Positions 1 to 8,163 of a stretch of 64,000 nt of DNA are shown here, one piece after another. The stretch lies in NCBI GenBank assembly GCA_026388715.1, contig JAPLJF010000001.1, positions 62,001 to 126,000 of the forward strand, in the 5' to 3' direction. Made by a program: the position numbers and the translations under genes. The notes under the pieces are model-generated. The model saw only the letters and a list, made by a program, of their open reading frames with translations, was not told the DNA's origin and searched no databases. The DNA is from Deltaproteobacteria bacterium (GTDB taxonomy: Bacteria > Desulfobacterota > Desulfobulbia > Desulfobulbales > Desulfocapsaceae). Position 1 is the stretch's first letter; each line of letters opens with the position of its first letter.

Positions 1-540
1 CAGAAGAGTCGCGCCCTGCTGACATTGAACCTTGGCTGTTTCTGGAAAACGCAGGTCATAACAAACCAGTCCGCCCACGAGTCCCGATGCCGTCGCCACC
101 GGTCGCGGCGAATCTCCTGGGGTCAGCCACTCATCTTCGCGCCAAAATGAAAAAAGGTGTTGTTTGCGTATCTTGCCTTGCACTCCATCACTGCCACTGA
201 AAAACAGGGTATTATAAAGCAGAACGCCCCGTTCATCATCAACCCTTTCCACCAGGGTTCCCGCAAGGACAATATGATGCAGGGCTGCAAGCTCCCTCAA
301 TTGCTCAAGAAGCCAAGGGGTTTTGCGGCTGAGTTCGTCCAGTTGTTTATAAACGAAGCCGGTTGCCCACAGTTCAGGCAAAACCAGGATCGTTCCGGGA
401 GGAGATGGATTTTTTTGCAATGCGGCCCGCAGCCGGTAAAGGTTGACAGCAGGGGCGGCAGGAACGATTGCAGACTGGAAAAAACCTGCAGAAAGAAAGG
501 AGGGGGATTCAGAAAGCAAAGGAGATTCCTCAAGAGTCAC
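1..540 (-). CDS. Nitrilase-superfamily carbon-nitrogen hydrolase (omega-amidase-like), C-terminus beyond the window
   Basis: 180 codons are visible and the frame is open to the edge of the window. All three catalytic residues of the nitrilase superfamily can be placed: Glu56 in LPELWATGF, Lys126 in RKQHLF and Cys160 in GLVCYDLRFPE. The surrounding blocks (AGTLVE, LYNTLFF, GDSP) match omega-amidase/YafV-like members, which hydrolyse alpha-keto acid amides or similar small amides. The best start is a GTG at 540; it overlaps the stop of the upstream HEAT gene in an ATGTGA arrangement, so the two genes are probably translationally coupled. The N-terminal 20 residues are poorly conserved and an internal start is possible. 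The substrate cannot be fixed from sequence. Confidence 0.85.
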   Translation of the reverse strand, partial: MTLEESPLLSESPSFLSAGFFQSAIVPAAPAVNLYRLRAALQKNPSPPGTILVLPELWATGFVYKQLDELSRKTPWLLEQLRELAALHHIVLAGTLVERVDDERGVLLYNTLFFSGSDGVQGKIRKQHLFSFWREDEWLTPGDSPRPVATASGLVGGLVCYDLRFPETAKVQCQQGATLL

Positions 541-1247
541 ATGGGGGGAGTTATCTGGAGCAGGGCATTTTTCACAAGATCGGCCACGGAAAAGATCTGT
601 ACGTGTCCCTGCTGATACAGTCGAACTTGACCGGTGTCCGTTGCCAGTGGCAGCAATGTGTCTCGGCCGACAACCGCCCGCAGGCGACCAAGCGACCATA
701 CCGCTAGGCCACGCACCCCCACGTCTTCTGATTGTAGATACGGGAGCAGATCGGCAACCACGCCACGCGCGATCAGCACCGCCGTCCTTCGCTCTGCCAG
801 GCGGCCAATTCCCCAAAGCAGACCATGCTGCAATGATGGCAGCTCCAGGAAATTTCCATCCTGATGTTCGAGGGGGCCATCGGGCTTAAGATAGGACAGA
901 AGCATATGGAGATACTCATCTGTTAAACGATCATGATGAAGCATGATCTCGGCCATCGCCTCAGGCGCCCCCCAGCCAATGCCTCCGGATTCGTCATTGA
1001 GACTCCAGAGAAAACGCCGCATCACAATCCTGGCGGCCTCCATATCCTGATCAGCCAGACGCGGCACGACTTGACCAAAGGCACTAATGGCATGCCAGCG
1101 TACCATCTCTTCAGGACGAGACAAGGCGGAAAAAAGAGGACTCACCAGATCTTTTTCCGCATACTGCCGCACTTCACGACAGATATGATCAAGATCTGCT
1201 GAAGCCAGAAGGGCAAGCACCTCCTGTTTGATTTTTCTGCTGCTCAT
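537..1247 (-). CDS. HEAT-repeat-like protein (resembles the DVU0298 family)
   Basis: 236 residues, almost entirely alpha-helical, with repeated helical pairs of HEAT type (for example VSPLFSALSRPEEMVRWHAI and LQSEDVGVRGLAVWSLGRL). There is no signal peptide or membrane segment, so it is probably a cytoplasmic protein-protein interaction scaffold. It resembles the DVU0298 family seen in sulfate reducers; that assignment is from memory of the pattern. Its stop overlaps the GTG start of the amidase gene, so both likely form one transcript. The ferritin gene, in the same direction, ends 9 bases upstream of this start, so a three-gene operon is possible. Function is unknown. Confidence 0.8.
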   Translation of the reverse strand: MSSRKIKQEVLALLASADLDHICREVRQYAEKDLVSPLFSALSRPEEMVRWHAISAFGQVVPRLADQDMEAARIVMRRFLWSLNDESGGIGWGAPEAMAEIMLHHDRLTDEYLHMLLSYLKPDGPLEHQDGNFLELPSLQHGLLWGIGRLAERRTAVLIARGVVADLLPYLQSEDVGVRGLAVWSLGRLRAVVGRDTLLPLATDTGQVRLYQQGHVQIFSVADLVKNALLQITPPM

Positions 1248-1256
1248 TGAAACGTG

Positions 1257-1763
1257 TTATTGTTTGATCGGCATGACAAATACTCGTTTGGCAAGCTCGG
1301 TATCAAGGAGAAACAGGCCGCTGGAGTCCTTGCCGATAAGACGCAAACGATCAACAATCTGTCCCGCTGTTGCCTCTTCCTCGACCTGTTCGGTGATAAA
1401 CCAGTCCAGGAAGGCCTTGGCGGCATGATCCCGGACATCAAGGGCCACATCAATGAGATTATTGATCAACCCGGTTACATGCTGCTCATGCGCCAGGACC
1501 TGTTCAAAGGCAGCCAGGGGGGTCTCCCATTTTTCTTCCGGTTTGGCAATGGCCTCAAGCCTTGCCTTCCCTCCACGCTCATGGATATAATCATACATCT
1601 TTATTCCATGAAACAGCTCCTCCTGGACTTGAATACGCATCCAGGAAGCAAAACCGGACAGACTGATTGATTGAAAATAGGATTCCATGGCCAGATAGAG
1701 ATAACTGGAGTACAGTTCAGCGTTAACTTGCTTGTTAAAAGCTTTTTCCATTTCTTTTTTCAT
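1257..1763 (-). CDS. ftnA: Bacterial non-haem ferritin
   Basis: 168 residues, the normal length for FtnA-type 24-mer ferritin, which oxidises Fe(II) and stores it as a ferric mineral in the cytoplasm. Ferroxidase ligands are in place: Glu16, Glu49, His52, Glu93, Gln126 and Glu129. The ATG at 1763 is preceded by a clear GGAG ribosome binding site (AAGGAGACCACGCA). It is the first gene of a probable minus-strand run with the HEAT and amidase genes and is divergent from the deaminase gene, sharing a 128-base intergenic region. In sulfate reducers ferritins commonly protect against iron/oxygen stress; no Fur or PerR box was convincingly recognised here. Confidence 0.95.
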   Translation of the reverse strand: MKKEMEKAFNKQVNAELYSSYLYLAMESYFQSISLSGFASWMRIQVQEELFHGIKMYDYIHERGGKARLEAIAKPEEKWETPLAAFEQVLAHEQHVTGLINNLIDVALDVRDHAAKAFLDWFITEQVEEEATAGQIVDRLRLIGKDSSGLFLLDTELAKRVFVMPIKQ

Positions 1764-1891
1764 TGCGTGGTCTCCTTGAAAACTATGATACTTTATGGGT
1801 GCCCCTTCTTTTTACTTGATGGGGATTTAACTTATTTGTCAGAGAATAATACCGGTTCAGGCAATGGCAACGACGTGGGAGCAAGAAAAAA

Positions 1892-2362
1892 ATGACAGAC
1901 CAGGAATTAATGAGAGCGGCAATTCACCTGGCAAGAGAGAAAATGCTGGCTGGTGCAGGTGGTCCTTTTGGCGCGATCATTGCATTGGACGGTGTTGTTG
2001 TCGCTCAAGGCTGGAACCGGGTTACCTCCAGCAACGACCCCACAGCCCATGCTGAAATAGTCTGTATCCGTAACGCCTGCGCTGCCCTGCAAACCTTTGA
2101 CTTGACGGGTTATGAGCTCTTTGTCAACTGTGAGCCTTGCCCGATGTGTCTGGCGGCTGCCTATTGGGCCAGACTGAAGCGGATTGTTTACGGTGCTGAT
2201 CACAACGATGCCGCCGCTATCGGTTTTGCTGATGCCTTTATTTACTCAGAGCTGGCCCTGGACAAAGACAGCAGGAGCTTACAGATGCAACAAGTCATGC
2301 CTCAGGAAGCCAGGGACGGACTCAGGCTCTGGTTGGATCTGGAACAGAAAATTCTGTATTAA
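1892..2362 (+). CDS. Nucleoside/guanine deaminase of the cytidine-deaminase fold
   Basis: 156 residues. Zinc-deaminase motifs are complete: His53 and the proton-shuttling Glu55 in THAEIV-type context (TAHAEI), and Cys83/Cys86 in CEPCPMC. The preceding Asn42 (GWNRV) and the Tyr at the C-terminus (QKILY), together with the VYGADHNDAAAIGF segment, resemble Bacillus-type guanine deaminase (guanine to xanthine) more than tRNA adenosine deaminase TadA. It stands alone, divergent from ferritin, and is followed at 35 bases by a palindromic repeat. A role in purine salvage is inferred; other nucleobase substrates are possible. Confidence 0.85.
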   Translation: MTDQELMRAAIHLAREKMLAGAGGPFGAIIALDGVVVAQGWNRVTSSNDPTAHAEIVCIRNACAALQTFDLTGYELFVNCEPCPMCLAAAYWARLKRIVYGADHNDAAAIGFADAFIYSELALDKDSRSLQMQQVMPQEARDGLRLWLDLEQKILY

Positions 2363-2396
2363 TGGGCGTTGCTGAGGAGCCAAATGGTGCGTGTAG

Positions 2397-2510
2397 CATA
2401 AGGAGCCGTTACGAAATCACTATTTCATTCCTGACCATTTCGTTATGGCTCCTTATGCAGGACAGGGATGTTCCAGTGTCGCTCGCGACAGGGATATCGC
2501 CCCGGCAGAA
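2397..2510 (+). repeat. Dispersed palindromic repeat, copy 1 (bipartite form)
   Basis: The first palindrome spans 2397-2457, with 21-base arms that differ at only two positions (left arm core AAGGAGCCGTTACGAAAT, right arm core CGTTATGGCTCCTTATG). A second, weaker palindrome follows, containing TGTCGC-TC-GCGACA at 2477-2490. Copy 2, in opposite orientation, shares both parts, which shows that the repeat unit is about 110 bases. The copy lies between the deaminase and the 3' end of the cNMP-binding gene, and could act as a bidirectional terminator. Short open frames read through it are artefacts of the repeat. Confidence 0.85.
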
Positions 2511-2517
2511 GAATGGC

Positions 2518-3591
2518 TTATTCCTCCTCATCATCCAGCCGTTTCATTCCTTCCATTAACATTCCCATAAAACCACCAACAACCTTATGCCGCATTTCTT
2601 TAGGAGACAGTCCTTGCACAAACTTGAAGCGGCCATTTTTGAGGGCAAGCACTGCATAGAATGCCTCCTGAGCATCCTTGCCATCAAAAATGGCATAGAC
2701 CAGCTCGCCTTCATTAAACAGTAACCGCCCCTTGCTTTTGCCTGCCTCTATCTTCAAAGAGCCGGTTTTATGATTTGAGTTGATCATCTGCAATAACTCA
2801 ATCGGGGGAATATCGGCAAGTTGTCCAACCATACCGGAGGAAAACTCTTCCGCCCGCTGTTGATTGATCGTCGTAATCCTGTTGACCAGTAACTTATAGA
2901 AAAAGACCTGCAAGGCAGGAAATCGCACCTGCATATGGCGAAAGTTTTTCTTGCTCAGGGTCGCAAACTCCGTGGGCTCCGCTGCCATAATTGTTGTGGT
3001 CACGGTTTCGCCGGACAGCAGGCTCATTTCTCCAAAAACCGCGCCCGCTCCCATTTCACCCAGAGTTACCCCGTCTTCATCCATGACCTCTACCCGTCCG
3101 GAAAGAACGATATAGAGATGATCAGCCACATCACCTTTCTGCAGAATCGGGAAACTCCAGGGGCATTTCTCTATTTGCAGCAGAGATGCCAGATCAAGCA
3201 GGTCTTCATCGCTAAGCGGCTGGAAAATTTGAATCCCCCGCAACAGGTCGATAAACCGCGATATATCTTTTAACTTTTCTTTCCGTCCGGTTGCTGCCAG
3301 CAACTTCATATGGACTGTGCCAAATTCTTTTTCCTGCTTAAACTCAAAACAAATATGTCCACTACAGCCACTACATTCAAACCTCGATTTCTTTTTTGTT
3401 CCTTGAAGAAAATGTTCGTAGGCCACGTCTTCAGACACCACATTAATAATATCTTGTGCCAGAATCAGGCAGGTTGACTTGCCCGCCGGCAGGCACATCA
3501 TCCCTCCATCGACGTAGATATCCTCTCCCACATGATACAGTGGGCAATGTCGTTCTTCTGTAATGATAAAAATACCGTTACGAAATTGCAT
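2518..3591 (-). CDS. Cyclic-nucleotide-binding / DUF4388 regulator with Cys-rich N-terminus
   Basis: 357 residues from ATG 3591, chosen because GGAG lies 7 bases upstream; the longer frame runs back into a repeat element. Three parts are visible. An N-terminal ~100-residue segment holds clustered cysteines (CPLY, FECSGCSGHIC) that could bind metal. A central cNMP-binding jelly roll has GDVADHLYIVLSGRVEV and the phosphate-cassette region GAVFGEMSLLSGE. The C-terminal DUF4388/PATAN-like domain starts near VGQLADIPPIELLQMI and includes GRLLFNEGELVYAIFDG, a module often found in signalling proteins. No DNA-binding or catalytic output domain is visible, so it is probably a sensory adaptor. Inverted copies of the palindromic repeat flank it on both sides. 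Confidence 0.82.
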   Translation of the reverse strand: MQFRNGIFIITEERHCPLYHVGEDIYVDGGMMCLPAGKSTCLILAQDIINVVSEDVAYEHFLQGTKKKSRFECSGCSGHICFEFKQEKEFGTVHMKLLAATGRKEKLKDISRFIDLLRGIQIFQPLSDEDLLDLASLLQIEKCPWSFPILQKGDVADHLYIVLSGRVEVMDEDGVTLGEMGAGAVFGEMSLLSGETVTTTIMAAEPTEFATLSKKNFRHMQVRFPALQVFFYKLLVNRITTINQQRAEEFSSGMVGQLADIPPIELLQMINSNHKTGSLKIEAGKSKGRLLFNEGELVYAIFDGKDAQEAFYAVLALKNGRFKFVQGLSPKEMRHKVVGGFMGMLMEGMKRLDDEEE

Positions 3592-3712
3592 CTTGCGCTC
3601 CGACAAAAAGAGAGAATGGTCAATTTGACCCAGGTTGAATCTGGCTATATTGCTAATCCGCTGGAATAAATAACTATTACCCTTATATAGCAAGAACGGC
3701 AGTCGCTTTTCC

Positions 3713-3820
3713 GTCGGGATGCTCCGTTGTCGCGATCGACAGTGGAGCATCCCGACTCTGTGTAAGGAGCCGTAACGAAATGGTCAGGAATGTACCAGTT
3801 ATTTCGTAGCGGTTCCTAAT
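3713..3820 (-). repeat. Dispersed palindromic repeat, copy 2 (bipartite, inverted relative to copy 1)
   Basis: The main palindrome has arms at 3763-3781 and 3801-3820. The second part is a strong hairpin with 13-base perfect arms (3713-3725 GTCGGGATGCTCC and 3744-3756). On the minus strand it aligns with copy 1 through both parts, including ATTCCTGACCATTTCGTTA and the TGTCG..CGACA centre. Its outer edge supplies the TAG stop codon (3816-3818) of the membrane-protein gene that precedes it on the minus strand. Confidence 0.85.
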
Positions 3821-4148
3821 CAGAGCGGCCAAACAACATATAAATGACCAAAGCCACCACGGCTGCGCCACCAAAGACCACTGGCAGCACCTTGTTCATC
3901 TGCAGTATGCCACCCACAGTCAGGGTATGCATATAGTCAGTGCCACTGATCCACCATACCGCAACAAAAATAAAGACTATGATCAGATCCCGAAATGCCT
4001 GCTTATATAAAAGATAAATAACCAGCGCGACAAAAGGAACCAGGAACCAGGGATTGGTAAACAATCCCGCATAATCCACATCCTTGATCTGTTGCTGGAT
4101 GTGGGTGGACTCAATCCAGGCCAGAACACTGTTAAAGAAATCACCCAT
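3816..4148 (-). CDS. Small membrane protein, function unknown
   Basis: 110 residues with three predicted membrane segments (about residues 30-47, 52-69 and 84-106) and an amphipathic N-terminus. No family is recognised. The ATG overlaps the 3' end of thiC by 8 bases (ATGGGTGA), so it is translationally coupled to thiC. A thiamine-related role would be guilt by association only; it does not resemble known thiamine transporters such as ThiT or YkoE. The stop codon is contributed by a palindromic repeat, so the original C-terminus may have been different. Confidence 0.75.
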   Translation of the reverse strand: MGDFFNSVLAWIESTHIQQQIKDVDYAGLFTNPWFLVPFVALVIYLLYKQAFRDLIIVFIFVAVWWISGTDYMHTLTVGGILQMNKVLPVVFGGAAVVALVIYMLFGRSD

Positions 4149-5469
4149 TTGATTTACACCCCTTTTCCTGTTCGCTTTTCTGTAAATTCACCTGAGAGCG
4201 ATTAAACACCTGGATGGCACAATAGGAGCCGCACATGGAGCACGCTGGGGTTTTGTCACTCCCGCCTTCATGACGAAAGCGGGCGGCCTTTTCAGGGTCC
4301 AGTGACAGTTCAATCTGTCCTTTCCAGTCCAATTTATTCCGTCGCTCGGCCATCATCCGGTCACGCTCCATGGCCCCAGGCACCCCTTTCACCAGATCTG
4401 CAGCGTGGGCCGCAATCTTTGAGGCGATAACCCCTTCATGCACATCTTCGACATTAGGCAACTTCAGATGCTCAGCCGGGGTCACATAACAAAGATAATC
4501 TGCGCCGGCTGCCGCCGCAATAGCCCCGCCAATAGCCCCGGTAATATGATCATATCCAGGCGCGATATCGGTGACCAGAGGCCCCAGAACATAAAAGGGT
4601 GCGTTTTTACACATCTTTTTCTGGAGCAGGACATTGGCGGTGATCTGATCCATGGGCATATGGCCCGGCCCCTCAATGATCACCTGCACCCCGGCATCCC
4701 AGGCCCGTTCGGTCAATTCACCCAAGTTGATCAGCTCCTGAACCTGATTGCGGTCGGTGGCGTCGGCCAGACAACCGGGACGGATCCCATCACCAAGGCT
4801 CAAGGTAACCTCGTGCTCCTTGAGGATGGCCAGAAGATCATCAAAATACTCAAACATGGGATTTTCCTTATTATGATGGCTCATCCACTCAAGGGTAAAG
4901 GAACCACCACGGCTGACAACTCCCATGACTCGTTTCTGCTTATTTAATCGCATCTGGAGATCACGATTGATCCCGCAATGAATGGTCATAAAATCAACAC
5001 CATCCATTGCCTGTTTCTCAATGACCTTGAACATCTGGTCAACGGTCACATCAACAATCTCTTTTTTATCCCGTTCCACTGTCTCGGCCACGGCCTGATA
5101 AATCGGCACGGTGCCAAGTGGCACCGGACAGTTTGCCAAGATTCCCCGCCGCACCGCATCCAGATCGCCACCCATGGAGAGATCCATGACCGTATCGGCG
5201 CCAGCCTTGACCGCCACCCGTAATTTTTCGAGCTCTTCCTCAAGGCTGGCAATATCCCGGGAGGAACCGATATTGGCATTGACCTTGGTACAAGTATGCT
5301 TTCCTATTCCAATAATTTTTTCAAAATCATGATGCCGATTTTTGGTTATGGCAATGGTCCCAAGCGCTACACCCGCCATTAATTGTTCAACGGGAAGAGA
5401 CTCATAGCGCGCGCAAGCTTCAAACAAAGGGGTGACAACACCATTACGCGCGTCCTCTCTAATACTCAT
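4141..5469 (-). CDS. thiC: Phosphomethylpyrimidine synthase ThiC
   Basis: 442 residues, the short ThiC form common in anaerobes, which lacks the N-terminal extension of the E. coli enzyme. It converts 5-aminoimidazole ribotide to HMP phosphate by radical SAM chemistry in thiamine biosynthesis. The C-terminal cluster motif ACSMCGSYCA supplies the three cysteines (C-x2-C-x3-C), and conserved blocks such as FMTIHCGI, MGVVSRGGS, EGPGHMPMDQI and PLVTDIAPGYDHI are present. The start is well supported by GGAAGGAG upstream. Despite thiC being a classic riboswitch target, I do not find the conserved CTGAGA / ACCTGATCTGG elements of a TPP aptamer in the leader. Confidence 0.97.
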   Translation of the reverse strand: MSIREDARNGVVTPLFEACARYESLPVEQLMAGVALGTIAITKNRHHDFEKIIGIGKHTCTKVNANIGSSRDIASLEEELEKLRVAVKAGADTVMDLSMGGDLDAVRRGILANCPVPLGTVPIYQAVAETVERDKKEIVDVTVDQMFKVIEKQAMDGVDFMTIHCGINRDLQMRLNKQKRVMGVVSRGGSFTLEWMSHHNKENPMFEYFDDLLAILKEHEVTLSLGDGIRPGCLADATDRNQVQELINLGELTERAWDAGVQVIIEGPGHMPMDQITANVLLQKKMCKNAPFYVLGPLVTDIAPGYDHITGAIGGAIAAAAGADYLCYVTPAEHLKLPNVEDVHEGVIASKIAAHAADLVKGVPGAMERDRMMAERRNKLDWKGQIELSLDPEKAARFRHEGGSDKTPACSMCGSYCAIQVFNRSQVNLQKSEQEKGCKSNG

Positions 5470-5618
5470 AATTATTCTACTCCTTCCAACGGGAATAAAT
5501 CAGAAAATCGGGGTGTTAAGCCGACAAGTCTTGCCAAGCCAAGTTTATTCAACATGACAATCAACAAATAGTTCTTATTGTATATATACTGTCTTGGCAC
5601 AGTTCTCAAGTATCACAT

Positions 5619-5661
5619 TGCCGATATGTTTTTTTCCACTCTGGGAAAAAACATATCGGCA
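5619..5661 (+). terminator. Strong hairpin followed by a U-run between divergent thiC and gspG
   Basis: Arms TGCCGATATG plus T-run (5619-5636) and its complement (5643-5661) form a near-perfect stem with a short CTCT loop, followed on the plus strand by CTTTTTTC. It has the form of an intrinsic terminator for rightward transcription, yet no gene lies upstream on that strand. It could be a leader attenuator for the secretion operon or stop antisense transcription from within thiC. Apart from this hairpin and the repeat at 5749-5806, the 5470-5857 region holds nothing I recognise. Confidence 0.6.
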
Positions 5662-5748
5662 CTTTTTTCAGATACCCAAATATCTTTAAAATGTGTATTC
5701 TATCATATAAGCTGTTGTTTAGAAATAATTGTAACATCATGAATGACA

Positions 5749-5806
5749 TAAGGGGGCTGTAACGAAATGGATAAAAATGTAATGGTTATTTCGTAACGGC
5801 CCCTAA
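5749..5806 (-). repeat. Dispersed palindromic repeat, copy 3
   Basis: Arms AAGGGGGCTGTAACGAAAT (5750-5768) and its near complement at 5788-5806, with a ~20-base centre. Read on the minus strand it matches copy 4 closely (CGTTACGAAATAACCATTA). It lies 52 bases upstream of the gspG start, so it is in the leader or promoter region of the secretion operon. Confidence 0.85.
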
Positions 5807-5857
5807 ACGCGAACAGATCTTGCCTGTTCTTTCTCTTTTATTTATTTATCCATAATC

Positions 5858-6346
5858 ATGAATTTATCATCAATGCACACAAAACACAGTCCCTACCCAA
5901 GTCCTGCTCGTCTGATTTGTTCCAATCATGGTTTTACCCTCATTGAACTGCTGGTCGTTCTCATTATCATTGGCATTCTGGCTGGATATGTCGGACCAAA
6001 GATTATGGGTCACCCGGAAGAGGCCAAGCGTACCATGGCAGCCGTGCAAATCACCAGCCTGGAAACAGCCATTGAGTCATATAAGCTCGACAATGGCGCT
6101 TATCCCTCCACCGAACAAGGGCTGCAAGCCCTGGTTGAGGTCCCAACCACCGGCAGGCTTCCGGCAAAATGGCGCACGGGTGGCTATCTTGCCAAAGGAA
6201 AAGTTCCTAAAGACCCATGGGGCAACGACTACATCTATCTCTGCCCTGGAAGTCACAGTGACTTTGATATTATCTCTTATGGTGGTGATGGTCAGGCCGG
6301 CGGGGAAGGTGATGATGTGGATATCACTAACTGGGCAAAGGAGTAA
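5858..6346 (+). CDS. gspG: Type II secretion major pseudopilin GspG
   Basis: 162 residues. The prepilin peptidase site is clear (NHG|FTLIELLVVL, Gly25/Phe26, with the conserved Glu at +5), followed by the hydrophobic N-terminal helix. The C-terminal domain carries GspG hallmarks: GAYPSTEQGLQAL, the DPWGNDYIY block, and an acidic calcium-binding end (YGGDGQAGGEGDD.DI). It is the main subunit of the periplasmic pseudopilus that pushes folded exoproteins through the secretin. ATG 5858 gives an unusually long leader peptide; ATG 5873 is an alternative. First gene of the T2SS operon. Confidence 0.97.
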   Translation: MNLSSMHTKHSPYPSPARLICSNHGFTLIELLVVLIIIGILAGYVGPKIMGHPEEAKRTMAAVQITSLETAIESYKLDNGAYPSTEQGLQALVEVPTTGRLPAKWRTGGYLAKGKVPKDPWGNDYIYLCPGSHSDFDIISYGGDGQAGGEGDDVDITNWAKE

Positions 6347-6349
6347 CGG

Positions 6350-6958
6350 GTGACCTGCACAATTGTGATGAATCGTCAAAATTGTGCAACCATCACGTCA
6401 ATGTATCCTCAAAGAATGTCCTTTCCTGCATTTACCCCTGTTCCGCATGGTCGCGTTGCAAATCAACAGGGATTTACCCTGCTGGAGCTGATTATCGTCT
6501 GTCTGCTGATTTCTGTCAGCCTGGCATTCAGTGTCCCTAATCTTCGTCAGGCCCTGGTTATTGATCAGCTTGCCGCCAATTCGCGAAAGGTCATGGCCTT
6601 GATCAAAGAGGTTCGAAACCTGGCAGCGCAAAAGCAGCAATCTTACCTGATCTACTTTGATCTTGACCGGAAAAAGATATGGTATCAACAGGATGTGCCA
6701 GCATTAAAGGAAGAAAAAAAACAAGGAAGTGCTCACCCCAGTATTCAGTTCCCTTCGTCTGTTCGTATCCAGGATCTCCAGATCGGAACCGCGGAAAAGA
6801 AAACGTCTGGAGAAGTCGCCCTCTGGGTCAACAGACAGGGATATATGGAGCGGACCATCCTCCATCTGGCCGACGACCAGGACAATATTATCAGTCTTGT
6901 TTTTTCTCCCTTTTACAGCACCATAAAGGCCTATGACACCTATATCAGTCTGGAGTAA
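6350..6958 (+). CDS. gspH: Type II secretion minor pseudopilin GspH
   Basis: 202 residues from a GTG at 6350, preferred because AAGGAG lies 6 bases upstream within the end of gspG; ATGs at 6368 and 6401 lack such a site. The type III signal is QQG|FTLLELIIVCLLISV (Gly41/Phe42, Glu +5). The rest is a variable beta-rich GspH/FimT-like domain. It is a minor pseudopilin at the tip complex. Its end overlaps gspI by 26 bases. Confidence 0.9.
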   Translation: MTCTIVMNRQNCATITSMYPQRMSFPAFTPVPHGRVANQQGFTLLELIIVCLLISVSLAFSVPNLRQALVIDQLAANSRKVMALIKEVRNLAAQKQQSYLIYFDLDRKKIWYQQDVPALKEEKKQGSAHPSIQFPSSVRIQDLQIGTAEKKTSGEVALWVNRQGYMERTILHLADDQDNIISLVFSPFYSTIKAYDTYISLE

Positions 6959-7379
6959 AAATCATCTCTCTTCCGTGCCGGGGCTTGCGCACAAGCATGG
7001 TGGATTCACTCTGCTTGAAGTCATGATTGCCATTTCCCTGCTCGCCATCGCCTTGACCACCTTGTTTGGCTCCCAGTCGCAAAGCGTCTCCCTGGGTTCG
7101 ACCACCAAGTTCAACACCCAGGCTCCACTCCTGGCTCAACTGAAACTGGCAGAATTTACCAGAACCACCGAAAGACCAACCTCCGATAGTGGTGATTTTG
7201 GAGATAAATTTCCAGGGTATCAATGGAGAATGGAGACAGAAGATGCAAAGCTGGAAACATCAGAAATACTGAGCAAACTGGAAGACACGCTCCAACGACT
7301 TACCCTGACCGTTTCTTGGGGCGACAACCGTTATGTATATGAGATTCAAAGCTATCTACTCAAAAATACGGCACGTTAG
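6933..7379 (+). CDS. gspI: Type II secretion minor pseudopilin GspI
   Basis: 148 residues. Prepilin peptidase motif GG|FTLLEVMIAISLLAIAL (Gly24/Phe25, Glu +5), then a short C-terminal domain of GspI type (LAQLKLAEF). It forms the tip complex with GspJ and GspK. The stop codon TAG (7377-7379) coincides with the first bases of a palindromic repeat, so the present C-terminus (LLKNTAR) may have been set by repeat insertion. Confidence 0.93.
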   Translation: MTPISVWSKNHLSSVPGLAHKHGGFTLLEVMIAISLLAIALTTLFGSQSQSVSLGSTTKFNTQAPLLAQLKLAEFTRTTERPTSDSGDFGDKFPGYQWRMETEDAKLETSEILSKLEDTLQRLTLTVSWGDNRYVYEIQSYLLKNTAR

Positions 7380-7434
7380 GAGTCGTTACGAAATAACCAT
7401 TATATTCTTAACCGTTTTGTTACGGTTCATTATG
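7376..7434 (+). repeat. Dispersed palindromic repeat, copy 4, inside the T2SS operon
   Basis: Left arm TTAGGAGTCGTTACGAAAT and right arm GTTTTGTTACGGTTCATTAT flank a ~19-base centre. It starts on the TAG stop codon of gspI and separates gspI from gspJ by 72 bases; most other genes of the cluster overlap or are within a few bases of each other. It may form a stem in the mRNA that affects expression of the downstream genes. Confidence 0.85.
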
Positions 7435-7451
7435 CCGGTTTTATTATTCAG

Positions 7452-8162
7452 ATGATGACATTGTTTTTTTATAACGGTCTGATGCAAAAAAGATCATATC
7501 GAAGCAGTGGATTTACACTTCTTGAAATCCTGATGGCGATTTCTATTTTTGCCATTGTCATTTCACTGGCATATGGCTCATATCGGGCCACCTTTCGCAT
7601 TATTGACAGCACCGAATCACAGATGGAGATATATAATAAAGGCCGCGTTGCCATGGATCGGTTAAGCAGCGATATTGGCTCTTTGTATCTGGGGACAAGC
7701 GGTTTTCTCCAAGGAAAGCCACAAAATCTTGGTAACAGAGAAGCAGATACAATACGGTTCACATCCACCGCCCATCTTGTTTTGAACAGGAAAGAGCAAC
7801 CAGCCGGATATGCTACCATAAGCTATACCGTAGAAGAAGATCCCGAGACCAAGGGCTTGCGCCTTTTTCGTCGGGATGTGGCCTTTCGACCCGTAGAGAC
7901 CGAAGAACCAGATACAAATAAAGGATTGCTCCTTTGTGATGGCTTGCAGGAAGTCAAGTTTCTTTATCACCAGAACAAGCAGGAAAAGCAGGACAACTGG
8001 GACAGCAAAGAGATTGAGAAGGCCGATACCAAGGCGCGCAAGCTGCCCGACTGGATTGAGATCAGCCTTCTCTTTATTGATCCTGGTGCCGCCGACAAAC
8101 CCATCTGGTTTACAACAGCAGTCACTTTTCCTGGCACCGATCCAACCGGAGAAAAACCATAA
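7452..8162 (+). CDS. gspJ: Type II secretion minor pseudopilin GspJ
   Basis: 236 residues from ATG 7452, or 226 from ATG 7482, which would give a more typical 10-residue leader (MQKRSYRSSG|FTLLEIL). Neither has a strong ribosome binding site, possibly because the palindromic repeat just upstream displaced the original leader. Hydrophobic helix LMAISIFAIVISLAYGSY follows the cleavage site. The C-terminal part, with GLQEVKFLYH and WIEISLLF, resembles GspJ. It ends one base before gspK. Confidence 0.93.
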   Translation: MMTLFFYNGLMQKRSYRSSGFTLLEILMAISIFAIVISLAYGSYRATFRIIDSTESQMEIYNKGRVAMDRLSSDIGSLYLGTSGFLQGKPQNLGNREADTIRFTSTAHLVLNRKEQPAGYATISYTVEEDPETKGLRLFRRDVAFRPVETEEPDTNKGLLLCDGLQEVKFLYHQNKQEKQDNWDSKEIEKADTKARKLPDWIEISLLFIDPGAADKPIWFTTAVTFPGTDPTGEKP

Positions 8163-8163
8163 G

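Noticed and set aside
2397..3820. Composite transposon formed by copies 1 and 2 of the repeat
   Set aside because: No transposase lies between them and no target duplication is visible; kept only as a flanking-repeat observation.
5470..5620. TPP riboswitch in the thiC leader
   Set aside because: The conserved CTGAGA and ACCTGATCTGG-like elements are not present on the minus strand between 5470 and 5620, and the only strong hairpin there sits at 5619-5661 without aptamer features.
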